A stretch of DNA of 64,000 bases from Novosphingobium sp. FSW06-99 (GTDB lineage Bacteria; Pseudomonadota; Alphaproteobacteria; Sphingomonadales; Sphingomonadaceae): positions 47,129 to 111,128 of the forward strand of contig NZ_KQ954260.1 of the NCBI RefSeq assembly GCF_001519065.1, written 5' to 3'. Under the pieces are notes generated by a model, which saw only the letters and a program-made list of their open reading frames with translations, searched no databases and was not told where the DNA came from. This document shows, in pieces, positions 16,900-26,014 of the stretch. A program made the position numbers and the translations under genes. Position 1 is the first letter of the stretch, and every line of letters starts with the position of its first letter.

Positions 16900-19704
16900 G
16901 TGGCCGACCAGAAATCCTCGGTAGTCGAGGAAACATTCCGTTTTGGCCCGTTTGCGTTGTTCCGCGGATCGCGCGTACTGATCAGGGAAGGGCAGAAAGT
17001 CCGGATCGGGGGCAGGGCGCTCGATATCCTGATCGCGCTCGTCGAAAAGAGCGGCGAAGTCGTCTCCAAGGAAGACCTGATCACCACGGCGTGGCCCCAC
17101 ACATTCGTCGATGAAAGCAACTTGCGCGTCCATATCGCCGCGCTGCGCAAGTTGCTGGGCGAAGGATTTGGCGGTGATCCCAGTCTCGTCAACGTCGCGG
17201 GGCGCGGGTATCTGTTCACGCCCGCCGTTGATCGCTCGCTCGTTGCGGAAATGCCGCCACCGGCCCTGGCCTCAGCCCCTGCTGCACCGGACAAAGTCCA
17301 CCGCCTGATCGGTCGCGACGAGATTGTCCAGTCGATCGCCGCACAGGTCGGCCGGCACCGCCTGATCACCATCGCCGGTCCCGGCGGGGTCGGCAAGACT
17401 TCGGTGGCCCTGGCGGCAAGCGCGCTTGTGGAAGAACGGTCACGACCGCATTGTTTCGTCGATCTTGCATCGATCAGCAGTCCCGACCTGCTGCCGTCGG
17501 CGATTGCCGGCGCGCTTGATGTGGCGGTGCTGACGCGCGATCCGGTCAGCAATCTGGTGGCCTTTCTCGCCGACAAGTCGCTGCTGCTCGTGCTCGACAA
17601 TTGCGAACACCTGGTTGATGCGGTGGCCGCGCTGGTTGAATTGTTGATGCCCCGCGTGCCGGGCATCGCCTTCCTGCTGACCAGCCGTGAACCGCTGCGG
17701 GCGAATGCGGAGCTGGTCGTGCGGTTGCAACCGCTCGAGGTGCCGGGGGCGGATGTGGTGCTCGATGCGGCGAGCGCGGTCGGCTATCCTGCAATCCGGT
17801 TGTTCGTAGAGCGAGCGACCAGCAGTTCGGACAGCTTTGAATTCGGTGACGGCGAAGTGGCCTCCGTCGCGGAAATCTGCCGCCGCCTCGACGGGTTGCC
17901 GCTGGCCATCGAACTGATTGCCGCACGTGTCGACTTGTTCGGCATCCGGGCACTGGCGACCGATCTGAGCGCCCGGCTGATGCTCGGCGCGCGCGGTGAG
18001 CGCGGCGCCCAGCCGCGCCAGCAATCGATCCGTGCCGCGCTCGATTGGAGCCACAACCTGCTCAGCCCGGTGGAAAAGCTCATTTTCCGGCGGCTGTCGG
18101 TTTTTCGCGGGCTGTTTTCGCTCGAATCTGCGGTTGAAGTGATCGCCGACGCAGCGGTGACGACGGACGAAGTGCTCGACGCCATGGATATCCTGACGGC
18201 CAAGTCGCTGGTCGGCACCGACACGGGCGGCGCCCGTCTGCTCTACCGCCTGTTGCACGTCACGCGCATCTATGGCGGCGAAAAACTGACTGAAAGCGCC
18301 GAAACCGAGCTGATGGCCCGCCGTCACGCGCGCCATTTCCGCGATCTGCTGACCACCGCCGAAGCGCAGTGGGAGACTTTGACCCGCCAGCAATGGCTTG
18401 ATGTCCACGGCTATGTGATCGAGGACGTGCGCGCCGCGCTGGACTGGGCGTTTGGCGCGTCGGGCGATCTTGAAATCGGCGCGCAACTGATCACCGCGTC
18501 GCTGCCGTTCGGCTTTCAGTTGTCACTGATGGACGAATTCAAGGTCCGGGCGGAACGCGCGCTCACTCTGCTCGACACCGGGCATTCGGCGGTCTCACGG
18601 CTGCGGCTGATCACTGCACTGATCCAGTTCGCGCTGGGCTCGGCGGTGGACGAGGCGACGCTGCAGGCGCTGTTCGATCGTTTTGACAGCCTGAGCGTCG
18701 ATGTCAGCGAGACCAAGTTCAAGATCGAACCGCTGCTGGCGCGCGCGATCTACCTGATCGAGCGCGGCGAAAACGATGCGGCGCTCGACGAAGTGGTGCG
18801 TATCGGGCACAGCGCGCGCGAGGCGGCCGATCCGCTGGGCGTGCTGGCGACCGAACGGATCGAGGCCCAGGCGCAGTTTTTCGTGGGCAATTTTCCGCAG
18901 GCGCGCGCGACGGCCGAACGCGTCATTCGCCATCCGGCGCGCACGATCCCGCTGCTGTACAGTTCGACCACGGTCGACCGGCAAATTACCATGCGGATCA
19001 TCATCGCCCGCGCGCTGTGGATCGAGGGGCATGTCGATCAGGGCATCGATCTGATGGCCCAGACGATGGACATGGCCTATCGCGACGGGCCCTTGCCGAT
19101 CACATTTGCGCTGGCGATGGGGGCTTGCCCGATTGCATTGTGGTCCGGCGACCGGGTGGCGGCGCAACGCTATACCGACGAACTTCTGACTTATAGCCGC
19201 CGCTACACGCTCGAACGCTGGGAACGGCTGGGCGAAGGGTTTGCAGCGACGCTCGACCGCATCGACACGCCACCGCGCAACGATCACGGTCTGGGCCTGT
19301 CGATTGCCGAGCCGGTCAGCGAACTGCATCGCATGCAACTGGCCACCATCGATGCGCACTATCTGAACGATGCGCTGGCCGCGCAAGCCGAGCAGGGGCT
19401 GTGCGGGTGGTGCAATTCCGAAATTCTGCGCCTGTGCGGCGAGCGGGCGCTGCAACGTGGTGGCGCCGGGGCGCGCGAAACGGCGCAGCGCTATTTCGAA
19501 AGCGCGATTGCCGCAGCCACCAAGCAGGGCGCGCTGTCTTGGCAATTGCGCGCAACCATCAGCCTGGCCATGTTGTGGCAGGGCCAGCACCGCGCCGCCG
19601 CGGCCGGCGCGGTGCTCAAGGCGACACTGGCGCGCTTTTCCGAAGGCTTCGGTACGACCGACCTGATGCGGGCAAGGGCCTTGCTCGATCAATTGGAGCC
19701 CTGA
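16900..19704 (+). CDS. STAND-type regulator: OmpR-like winged helix + NB-ARC-like ATPase + helical repeats
   Basis: A 934-residue multidomain regulator. Residues about 10-110 form an OmpR/PhoB-like winged helix (KVRIGGRALDILIALVEKSGEVVSKEDL, then VDESNLRVHIAALRKLLG). A P-loop ATPase follows with Walker A GPGGVGKT (160-167), Walker B LLLVLDNCEH and the sensor LTSREPL. A conserved RLDGLPLAIELIAAR region and a long helical/TPR-like C-terminus (about 480-934) complete it. Family members are ATP-switched transcription factors that bind a ligand or partner via the C-terminal repeats. A GTG start with GAGGGG upstream was preferred to the ATG at 16849. No target operon is adjacent. Confidence 0.87.
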   Translation: MADQKSSVVEETFRFGPFALFRGSRVLIREGQKVRIGGRALDILIALVEKSGEVVSKEDLITTAWPHTFVDESNLRVHIAALRKLLGEGFGGDPSLVNVAGRGYLFTPAVDRSLVAEMPPPALASAPAAPDKVHRLIGRDEIVQSIAAQVGRHRLITIAGPGGVGKTSVALAASALVEERSRPHCFVDLASISSPDLLPSAIAGALDVAVLTRDPVSNLVAFLADKSLLLVLDNCEHLVDAVAALVELLMPRVPGIAFLLTSREPLRANAELVVRLQPLEVPGADVVLDAASAVGYPAIRLFVERATSSSDSFEFGDGEVASVAEICRRLDGLPLAIELIAARVDLFGIRALATDLSARLMLGARGERGAQPRQQSIRAALDWSHNLLSPVEKLIFRRLSVFRGLFSLESAVEVIADAAVTTDEVLDAMDILTAKSLVGTDTGGARLLYRLLHVTRIYGGEKLTESAETELMARRHARHFRDLLTTAEAQWETLTRQQWLDVHGYVIEDVRAALDWAFGASGDLEIGAQLITASLPFGFQLSLMDEFKVRAERALTLLDTGHSAVSRLRLITALIQFALGSAVDEATLQALFDRFDSLSVDVSETKFKIEPLLARAIYLIERGENDAALDEVVRIGHSAREAADPLGVLATERIEAQAQFFVGNFPQARATAERVIRHPARTIPLLYSSTTVDRQITMRIIIARALWIEGHVDQGIDLMAQTMDMAYRDGPLPITFALAMGACPIALWSGDRVAAQRYTDELLTYSRRYTLERWERLGEGFAATLDRIDTPPRNDHGLGLSIAEPVSELHRMQLATIDAHYLNDALAAQAEQGLCGWCNSEILRLCGERALQRGGAGARETAQRYFESAIAAATKQGALSWQLRATISLAMLWQGQHRAAAAGAVLKATLARFSEGFGTTDLMRARALLDQLEP

Positions 19705-19732
19705 GCGGCTGCAGTCCCTGCCCAGCTAGGTA

Positions 19733-19750
19733 ATCATTCTTATGAATGAT
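19733..19750. repeat. Inverted repeat ATCATTC-TTAT-GAATGAT
   Basis: Perfect 7-bp arms with a 4-base loop lie in the AT-rich 178-bp gap upstream of the signalling cluster. It begins 29 bp after the previous stop. It may be an operator for the cluster promoter or a weak bidirectional terminator. Confidence 0.35.
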
Positions 19751-19882
19751 CCTCAGTATAACTGGCGATATGATTTCGGGATGAAATTTATCATGGGTGT
19801 GCAAGACTGAGCACCGCTCTGATCAAATATCGCGAAATTAATAAAAGGTTTAGCATATCGACAAATTGGAAGGTGTTTGAAT

Positions 19883-21010
19883 GTGAAGCAGGCGCGCCAT
19901 TCCAGTCCGGAACCCGATCAAATATTGTCTGATGAGCTGAGCCGGGATGGTTTCGGCACCATCTTTCACACGGCTCCGTGCGGAATGTTGCTGGCCAATG
20001 GCGGTGGTTGCATCATCGCGGTCAATGAACGTCTGACAGATCTGTTCGGATATTCCGAAGCCGAATTGATCGGGCAACCGATCGAGATGCTGTTGCCGCA
20101 GCGGTTTCGTGCCGGGCATGTCGCGCAACGCGACGGCTATGCGGCGGCACCCACGGCGCGCGCGATGGGCCAGGGCCGCGATCTGACCGGGCGCCGCAAG
20201 GATGGTGTCGAATTCCCGCTCGAAATCGGGCTCAGCTCCATCGCGATCCCGACCGGACAGGTCACTTGCGCGTCGATCATCGACATCACCATGCGCCTGA
20301 AAAGCGAACTCCGCCTGCGCGAGGCCAATGCCCAGCTCGAAGAATTCACGTATGTGGCGTCGCACGATCTGCGTTCGCCCATTCGCGGCATTGCCAATCT
20401 GATCGAAATGGTCCGCGAAGATCTTGGCGAACAGGCTGGTCCGCTGGTCCTGCGCAATCTTGTGCGGATGGAAGAGCGGGTAAAGAGCATGGAATTGCTG
20501 ATCCGCGATCTGCTGACATATGCGCGGGCGGGCAATCAGAAAGGCAAGAACGAACCGATCGATCTGCGTGAACTGGTGCTCGAGGTGATCAAGATGGAGG
20601 CGCCGCACGCCGACTTCACCATCATCCTGGATATCACCGACCAGATATTCGAAGGGCCACGTTCGCCACTGTCCACCGTCATTCGCAATCTCTTGTCCAA
20701 TGCGATCAAGCATCACGACCGGCCCAACGGCACGATCACCATCCGCTGCGCGCTTGACGATGCGCAGTGTACCATCGACGTTATCGACGATGGGCCCGGA
20801 ATACCCGAATGCGCCCACGCGCGGGTGTTTCGCCTGTTCCAGACATTGTCCGCATCGCAACGGCAGAACAGCGGTCTTGGATTGGCGATGGTCCAGCGCC
20901 TGGTCGAGCGGCATGGCGGCAAGGTTCAGCTCGAAAGCAATGACCAGGACCGCGGCGCGTGGTTTCGCGTGATCTGGCCGCGCTTTGCAAGGGCCGACCG
21001 GGATGATTAA
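19883..21010 (+). CDS. PAS-domain histidine kinase, first gene of the multi-kinase cluster
   Basis: A soluble kinase of about 375 residues. The PAS domain is at about 25-140 (FHTAPCGMLLANGGGCIIAVNERL; FGYSEAELIGQPIEMLLP). The dimerisation/phospho-acceptor segment FTYVASHDLRSPIRGI has His161, and the ATPase domain has NLLSNAIKHH, DDGPGIP and NSGLGLAMVQRL. The YVASHDLRSP box is typical of phytochrome-like kinases, although no chromophore (GAF/PHY) domain is present. The GTG at 19883 lies 9 bases after GGAAGG; a TTG at 19877 is the alternative. The end overlaps the next receiver gene by 8 bp, so that receiver is its likely partner. Confidence 0.88.
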   Translation: MKQARHSSPEPDQILSDELSRDGFGTIFHTAPCGMLLANGGGCIIAVNERLTDLFGYSEAELIGQPIEMLLPQRFRAGHVAQRDGYAAAPTARAMGQGRDLTGRRKDGVEFPLEIGLSSIAIPTGQVTCASIIDITMRLKSELRLREANAQLEEFTYVASHDLRSPIRGIANLIEMVREDLGEQAGPLVLRNLVRMEERVKSMELLIRDLLTYARAGNQKGKNEPIDLRELVLEVIKMEAPHADFTIILDITDQIFEGPRSPLSTVIRNLLSNAIKHHDRPNGTITIRCALDDAQCTIDVIDDGPGIPECAHARVFRLFQTLSASQRQNSGLGLAMVQRLVERHGGKVQLESNDQDRGAWFRVIWPRFARADRDD

Positions 21011-21434
21011 TGCCGGTCTCGACATTCTGGTGGTCGACGATGACGATCTTACGGTCGAAATGGTCGAGCGATCGGTGGCCCGGATCACGGCCGGCAATTC
21101 CGCGTTGCGGTTCTGCTTTCATGCCGCCAATGACGGCACGCAGGCGCTGGAAATGTTGCGCGACAATTCGGTCACTCGACCGAACATCATCCTGCTCGAT
21201 TTGAACATGCCCAGGATGAACGGGTTCGAATTTCTTGACGAAATTCGAAAAGATCGCAAACTGTCCGATAGCGTCATATTTGTCATAACCACATCCGACA
21301 GCGATTATGACCGTGCCCGCGCCTATCGCGAACATGTTGCCGGATACATCGTCAAATCCTTTGTCGGCCCGCAATTCAACCGGGTCGCCAACCTGATCGC
21401 CACGTACAATTCCGCCATACGATTGCCGGAATGA
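21003..21434 (+). CDS. Single-domain response regulator (Rcp1-like receiver)
   Basis: A 143-residue receiver without an output domain: acidic pocket DDDD (12-15), Asp66 in LLDLNMPRMNG, Thr/Ser in VITTSDSD and Lys in GYIVKS. The EFLDEIRKDRKL and REHVAGYIVKS segments resemble the Rcp1-type receivers that pair with phytochrome-like kinases. The ATG at 21003 lies inside the last codons of the upstream kinase, so the two are translationally coupled. It probably relays phosphate onward to the Hpt proteins of the cluster. Confidence 0.9.
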   Translation: MINAGLDILVVDDDDLTVEMVERSVARITAGNSALRFCFHAANDGTQALEMLRDNSVTRPNIILLDLNMPRMNGFEFLDEIRKDRKLSDSVIFVITTSDSDYDRARAYREHVAGYIVKSFVGPQFNRVANLIATYNSAIRLPE

Positions 21435-21446
21435 AGGGGCCGGATC

Positions 21447-23582
21447 ATGACGATGCACCCCTTGCGGATACTTGCAGTCGATGATGACGATGTCGATCGG
21501 GATTTCATGGTGCGTATGCTCAATCGCACCGGCAAAGGCTATCTGGTCGAGACCGCGCAATCGATCGACGATGCGCGCAGCGAGTTGTCGCAGTCGGAAT
21601 TTGACTGTGTCTTGCTCGATTACAATCTGAATGGCCTGAAGGGTCTGGATCTGATCCCGGATATTGCCACGCATCGACAGGAAATCTGCCCGATAATCCT
21701 GATCACCTTGCACGATGAAGATGAATTGATTGTCGAGGCGATCCGTTGCGGTGTGGATGATTACATCCCGAAACCCCGCCTGCATCCGCGCCGTCTGCAG
21801 GAAGTCATCGACAAGGCCCTGGCCCGGTCGGTCAAGGAGGACGAGCGTCGAAGGGAGGAAGCGCGCTTTCGCGAACTGACCGACACCATCCAGCGCGATT
21901 ATGAACAGACGTTGCTGAGCGCGGCGGAACGCGCCGAAAGCGCGATGCGCGCAAAGACCCTGTTTGTTGCCAACATGAGCCATGAAATTCGCACACCGCT
22001 CAACACGATCATCGGGCTGGGCTATCTCCTCAAGAAGACTGTTCTGGACGATCGGCAGGACGATCTGGTGGATCAGATCAAGATTGCCAGCAAGTCGCTG
22101 CTTTCCATCGTCAACAACGTGCTCGATACGTCAAAGCTCAGCTCGAACAGCATGGCGATCGAAAATGTGGCCTTTTCGATCCGTGGCCTGGTCGAGGATT
22201 TGCGCAAGATGGGCGAGGTCCAGATCGGGGCCAAGCCAGTCACGCTTGTCACCGATGTGGCCGCGTCGGTTCCCGCACGGATCATGGGCGATCCGATGCG
22301 GTTGCACCAGATCCTGCTCAACCTGCTGACCAATGCCATCAAGTTTACTGCAGCGGGCGAAGTCTCTGTCACGATCGACCATGTCGAGGCCGGGCCGTCG
22401 GGCGAGGGCGCGGACGATGCCCCGGGCCTGCACCCGCCGATCCTGCGGATCGCGGTGCGCGACAGCGGCATCGGCATCGATCCGGCCATACTCAACCAGG
22501 TGTTCGAACCGTTCAGCCAGGCGGACACGTCGACCACCCGCAAATACGGGGGGACCGGGTTGGGCCTGTCGATCGCCCGCGATCTGACGCACCTGATGGG
22601 GGGGACGATCGGGGCCAGCAGCCAGCCGGAGGTGGGCAGCGAATTCTGGCTGGAAATGCCGTGCGTCTGTGCCAATGCCAGCGACGTTCCGGCGGTGATC
22701 GGCGAAGCCACGCATGATCCGGACGAACGGCTGGCCGCCATGCGGATATTGCTGGTCGATGACTGCGAAATCAATCTCGACATTGCCGCGCAGATCCTGC
22801 GTCTGGAAGGCGCGGTGGTCGATACCGCCGTCAACGGCCAGCGCGCGGTCGAGGCCGCGCTGGCGCCCGACGCACAATTCGACATTATCCTGATGGATTT
22901 GCAGATGCCCGTGCTTGATGGCGTCGATGCCTTCATGCGCATCGAGGGCGTTCTGGGCAATCGGCGACCGGTCGTTCTGGCGCTGACCGCGGCGGCGCGC
23001 AGCGATCATGGCGCGGTAGCCCCCCAAGGCATGGACGGCGTCATCTGCAAACCTTTTGATGTCGACGATCTGATCACGACCATTCAGGAGTCCGTCGTCA
23101 GCCGCAAACGGCAGGTCCAGGGTCGGCAGCCCGCGCCGCGAGTCCCTGTCCTGGTCGATTGCGCGCAGGAATGGCCGTCGATGACCTGTATCGACATTCC
23201 CGACGCCAGGCGGCGGTTTGCCGACAACTGGCGGCTGTTTCGCCTGTCTGTCGACAAGCTGTGTGACGAATATCGCGATCTGCCGGGGCTGCTCAACATG
23301 GTCGACATGACCCGGGCCTGTCAGCGCATGCATCGGCTGAAGGGCACTGCAGGCATGATCGCGGCAACCGCGTTGCAGGCCGCCGCGCGCGATGCCGAAA
23401 TGGTCTGCCGCGAGGGATCGCGCCAGGCGCTTGTCGAACCCCTGGCCAAAGTGCTTGGCCAATTACAGAAATTGCAATCCGAACTGCATGCGGTTCAGCG
23501 TCAGGGCGCGCGGCCGGGCCGGATTGCGCTTGCTTCGGACGATTGCGGGACATTCGATCATGGCACGCATCATCTACATTGA
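21447..23582 (+). CDS. Hybrid histidine kinase: receiver-HK-receiver-Hpt
   Basis: A 711-residue complete phosphorelay in one chain. The N-terminal receiver has Asp58 in LLDYNLNGLKG, where the usual Pro is missing. A short coiled linker follows. The HisKA box FVANMSHEIRTPLN has His179. The ATPase shows NLLTNAIKFT, DSGIGIDP and TGLGLSIAR. A second receiver carries Asp484 in LMDLQMPVLDG and Lys in ICKPFD. A C-terminal Hpt has RMHRLKGTAG with His629. No membrane segment or DNA-binding domain is seen. It starts 12 bp after the receiver gene and overlaps the next receiver by 23 bp. Confidence 0.92.
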   Translation: MTMHPLRILAVDDDDVDRDFMVRMLNRTGKGYLVETAQSIDDARSELSQSEFDCVLLDYNLNGLKGLDLIPDIATHRQEICPIILITLHDEDELIVEAIRCGVDDYIPKPRLHPRRLQEVIDKALARSVKEDERRREEARFRELTDTIQRDYEQTLLSAAERAESAMRAKTLFVANMSHEIRTPLNTIIGLGYLLKKTVLDDRQDDLVDQIKIASKSLLSIVNNVLDTSKLSSNSMAIENVAFSIRGLVEDLRKMGEVQIGAKPVTLVTDVAASVPARIMGDPMRLHQILLNLLTNAIKFTAAGEVSVTIDHVEAGPSGEGADDAPGLHPPILRIAVRDSGIGIDPAILNQVFEPFSQADTSTTRKYGGTGLGLSIARDLTHLMGGTIGASSQPEVGSEFWLEMPCVCANASDVPAVIGEATHDPDERLAAMRILLVDDCEINLDIAAQILRLEGAVVDTAVNGQRAVEAALAPDAQFDIILMDLQMPVLDGVDAFMRIEGVLGNRRPVVLALTAAARSDHGAVAPQGMDGVICKPFDVDDLITTIQESVVSRKRQVQGRQPAPRVPVLVDCAQEWPSMTCIDIPDARRRFADNWRLFRLSVDKLCDEYRDLPGLLNMVDMTRACQRMHRLKGTAGMIAATALQAAARDAEMVCREGSRQALVEPLAKVLGQLQKLQSELHAVQRQGARPGRIALASDDCGTFDHGTHHLH

Positions 23583-23943
23583 GGATGATCCTCTGGCCGG
23601 CGAAGTGGTGACCGGCATCCTCAACGATGCCGGGCATCACTGTGGCACGATCCCCGATGGCAAGCTGGCGCTCGACACAGTGCGGTTCAAAAAGCCCGAA
23701 ATGGTGATTGTCGACCTGCAGTTGCCCGGCTTGTCGGGTTGCGAAATCCTGCGCAAGTTGCGGGTCGAGCCAGGCATCTACTGGATGCCGATCCTGGTTC
23801 TGACCGGTGCGATCGACGATCATGCCCACCAGCAGGCGCTGGAAGCCGGCGCCAACGCGGTGCTGACCAAGCATGCCACGGCGCAGGAACTGGTCGATCG
23901 CGTGAATTGTGTTCTGCATTCCAATGCTCTGGCCAGAAAATGA
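23560..23943 (+). CDS. Single-domain response regulator
   Basis: A 127-residue lone receiver: EDD at 8-10, Asp52 in IVDLQLPGLSG, Thr in LVLTGAIDDH and Lys in VLTKHA. The ATG at 23560 is inside the end of the hybrid kinase gene (23-bp overlap). It overlaps the following Hpt gene by 4 bp (ATGA). It is probably part of the same relay. There is no output domain. Confidence 0.9.
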   Translation: MARIIYIEDDPLAGEVVTGILNDAGHHCGTIPDGKLALDTVRFKKPEMVIVDLQLPGLSGCEILRKLRVEPGIYWMPILVLTGAIDDHAHQQALEAGANAVLTKHATAQELVDRVNCVLHSNALARK

Positions 23944-24251
23944 CCCGGTCGGGCGTCTTGTCGCAACTGACCGGAACGCCCGAGATGCAGGCGCGCTTCC
24001 TGGCGCGCAAAGCGGCCTTTGCCGACAGCCTGATGAATTTCCGGGCGGAATATTGTCATGACCAACAGCGCTTTGCCGATCTGCTTGGCAACCTGCACAA
24101 ATTTTCGGGCATCGCGGGGCTGTTCGGTGCCGGGCGGCTGGGTGTGCTGGCGGCCGATGGTCATGAAACGCTGCGCTCGGCCGCGCCCGGGCAGCGCGCG
24201 ACCCTGATCTGCGCGCTGCAGCGGGCCGTCCAACAGGAACTGGAACGCTGA
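23940..24251 (+). CDS. Stand-alone Hpt-like phosphotransfer protein
   Basis: A 103-residue helical protein. The segment LLGNLHKFSGIAGLFGAGRLG matches the Hpt helix pattern (His-x-x-Ser/Lys-Gly followed by a small-residue face), with His53 as candidate phospho-acceptor. The helix LICALQRAVQQELER closes it. It is wedged between two receiver genes with 4-bp and 1-bp overlaps, so it is well placed to shuttle phosphate between them. The start is set by the ATGA overlap; the long upstream frame is out of phase with the receiver gene and was discarded. Hpt domains are divergent, so the call is probable, not certain. Confidence 0.72.
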   Translation: MTRSGVLSQLTGTPEMQARFLARKAAFADSLMNFRAEYCHDQQRFADLLGNLHKFSGIAGLFGAGRLGVLAADGHETLRSAAPGQRATLICALQRAVQQELER

Positions 24252-24655
24252 TGGCGCATATCCTTGTGGCCGATGATGACGATATCGTCGCGGACATTCT
24301 ACTAAGGGCGCTGGAAAGCGCAGGCCACCTGGCCGCGCGGGTGGACAATGGCCCCGATGCCGTGCGGGTGGTGCAAAGCCGGTGTCCCGACCTGATGATC
24401 CTCGACTACGACCTGCCGCTGCTGCACGGGTTGGGCGTCCTGCGGGCCATCCGCAACCGGCACGACACACGGGCTCTGCCGGTGGTCATGCTGACCGCCA
24501 GTCGCAGTCGCGAGGACGAGAATATCGCGACCTATGTCGGCGCAAACGCTTATTTGCGAAAGCCCTGCGATCCCGACTATCTGATTTACAGGGTAGAGGA
24601 CCTGCTGGACACAATTCATGCCAGAAATGCGATGAAAGATAAAAAATCGATTTAA
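24251..24655 (+). CDS. Single-domain response regulator
   Basis: A 134-residue lone receiver: DDDD at 8-11, Asp52 in ILDYDLPLLHG, Thr in VMLTASRSRED and Lys in YLRKPCDPDY. Its start overlaps the Hpt stop by 1 bp. A basic C-terminal tail (ARNAMKDKKSI) follows. It ends the first coupled block of the cluster and is followed by an AT-rich gap. Confidence 0.9.
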   Translation: MAHILVADDDDIVADILLRALESAGHLAARVDNGPDAVRVVQSRCPDLMILDYDLPLLHGLGVLRAIRNRHDTRALPVVMLTASRSREDENIATYVGANAYLRKPCDPDYLIYRVEDLLDTIHARNAMKDKKSI

Positions 24656-24818
24656 GGAATATATAATTTTACCGATATTTTTAGATAATATTAACCAGAA
24701 AAATATGTATTTTCCTGCTTTGTGACAGCGGATTTCGGAACGTATTTTTGTCAGTCTGATGAAAGGAACGCAGTGTCTTGAACATCATCACTTGATCGGC
24801 GGGTCTCGCGGCCCCTGA
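24656..24818. promoter_or_regulatory. AT-rich gap inside the signalling cluster, probable internal promoter
   Basis: These 163 bp are strikingly AT-rich compared with the rest of the window. They contain the palindrome AAAATA-TG-TATTTT (24700-24713). No gene was found. It probably separates two transcription units of the cluster: the upstream block ends at 24655 and the receiver-kinase begins at 24819. Confidence 0.4.
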
Positions 24819-25970
24819 ATGTCGGGATTGTCTTCGATGGGTCTGCCGCACATATTCGACGATGGCACGCAAACGCGCCCTTTGAAGGTTTTGATCGTCG
24901 ATGACGATCCGCTCGCGATGTTCATGACCTCAAGCATGGCCGAAATGGCCATTCCCGGTATGGCCATCCAGACTGCGGCCTGCGCGCAAGATGCCTTTGA
25001 CCTGTTTGCCGCCGACCGGTTCGACTGTGTGTTGATCGACTACGAAATGCCCGGCGCCAACGGGCTGGAACTGGCAAGCCGGATCCATGCGCTGGACCCC
25101 GCCGTGCCGATCCTGCTGTGCACCGGGGCGGGCAACGAAACCCTGGCCGCCGACGCGATCAAGCAGGGCGTCAGTGACTATCTGCCAAAGGCGACACTGT
25201 CGGCCGACGGCCTGCGCCGCGCGATCCGCGATGCCATCGACAAGGCAAGGCAGGCGCATCTGATCGCCGCACAGCGCAAAGACATCGAAATGTTTGCCTT
25301 TGCCCTGGCGCATGACTTCAAGCAGCCCAGCCGGCAACTGGTGACCTTTGCCGAGCTGGCACGGCAAGAAGCCCCGGTCGCCGATGGCAGCCAGCTCGAC
25401 CAGATGCTGCAGTTCATCAGCGCCGCTGCCGGGCGACTGAACCGGCTTGTCGACGGCATGATGGAATTCATGCTGCTGAGCGCGCCGCCGCCGCTGCGGC
25501 CGGTCGAGGTTGACGCGATTTTTGCGGGGATCTGTCTGGCGCTGCAGGATTTTCTGCAAGAGCGCGGCGGCGTGCTCGACCTGGTCGGTTCGGCACGGGT
25601 GATGGGGCATGAGGCCTTGCTGGGGCAGGTCTTGCAGAACATCGCCATCAATGGCTTGACCTATAACGAAAGCGCCCTGCCACGCGTCGAGATTGCCTGT
25701 GCCAAAGTCGCTGCGGGCATCGAAATACGCGTCTGCGACAATGGCATCGGCATCGATGCCTGCGACGTCGATCGCATCTTCGAACCGCTGGTGCGCCTGA
25801 ACGGGCGTGAGGCGCATGACGGGTCGGGCATCGGGCTGACCCTCGCGCGCCGGGCGATGGCCGCCATGCAGGGCACGATCCGGTGCGAGCCGCGCCCGCC
25901 GCCCGATCGCGGCACGGTTTTCGTCCTTATGCTGGGGGACGCTGCCGCAAACAGCGATCTGGCCGCATGA
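24819..25970 (+). CDS. Receiver-histidine kinase fusion
   Basis: A 383-residue protein with reversed order. The N-terminal receiver has DDD at 28-30, Asp74 in LIDYEMPGANG, Thr in LLCTGAGNE and Lys in YLPKAT. A kinase core follows: His165 in FALAHDFKQPSRQL, NIAINGLTYN, DNGIGID and GSGIGLTLARR. Such receiver-kinases act as phosphate-gated kinases. The phospho-acceptor motif HDFKQP is an unusual variant of the HDL(R/K)xP type. The start could also be the ATG at 24837; neither has a strong Shine-Dalgarno. It lies 44 bp upstream of another receiver, its likely partner. Confidence 0.88.
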   Translation: MSGLSSMGLPHIFDDGTQTRPLKVLIVDDDPLAMFMTSSMAEMAIPGMAIQTAACAQDAFDLFAADRFDCVLIDYEMPGANGLELASRIHALDPAVPILLCTGAGNETLAADAIKQGVSDYLPKATLSADGLRRAIRDAIDKARQAHLIAAQRKDIEMFAFALAHDFKQPSRQLVTFAELARQEAPVADGSQLDQMLQFISAAAGRLNRLVDGMMEFMLLSAPPPLRPVEVDAIFAGICLALQDFLQERGGVLDLVGSARVMGHEALLGQVLQNIAINGLTYNESALPRVEIACAKVAAGIEIRVCDNGIGIDACDVDRIFEPLVRLNGREAHDGSGIGLTLARRAMAAMQGTIRCEPRPPPDRGTVFVLMLGDAAANSDLAA

Positions 25971-26014
25971 ACCCATGTCTGCACGTTTGGGACTTCGCAA
26001 GAAAGGATATCACG

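Noticed and set aside
20985..21002. Longer start for the Rcp1-like receiver at 20985
   Set aside because: It adds six residues lying inside the kinase's conserved end. The ATG at 21003 gives the standard receiver N-terminus.
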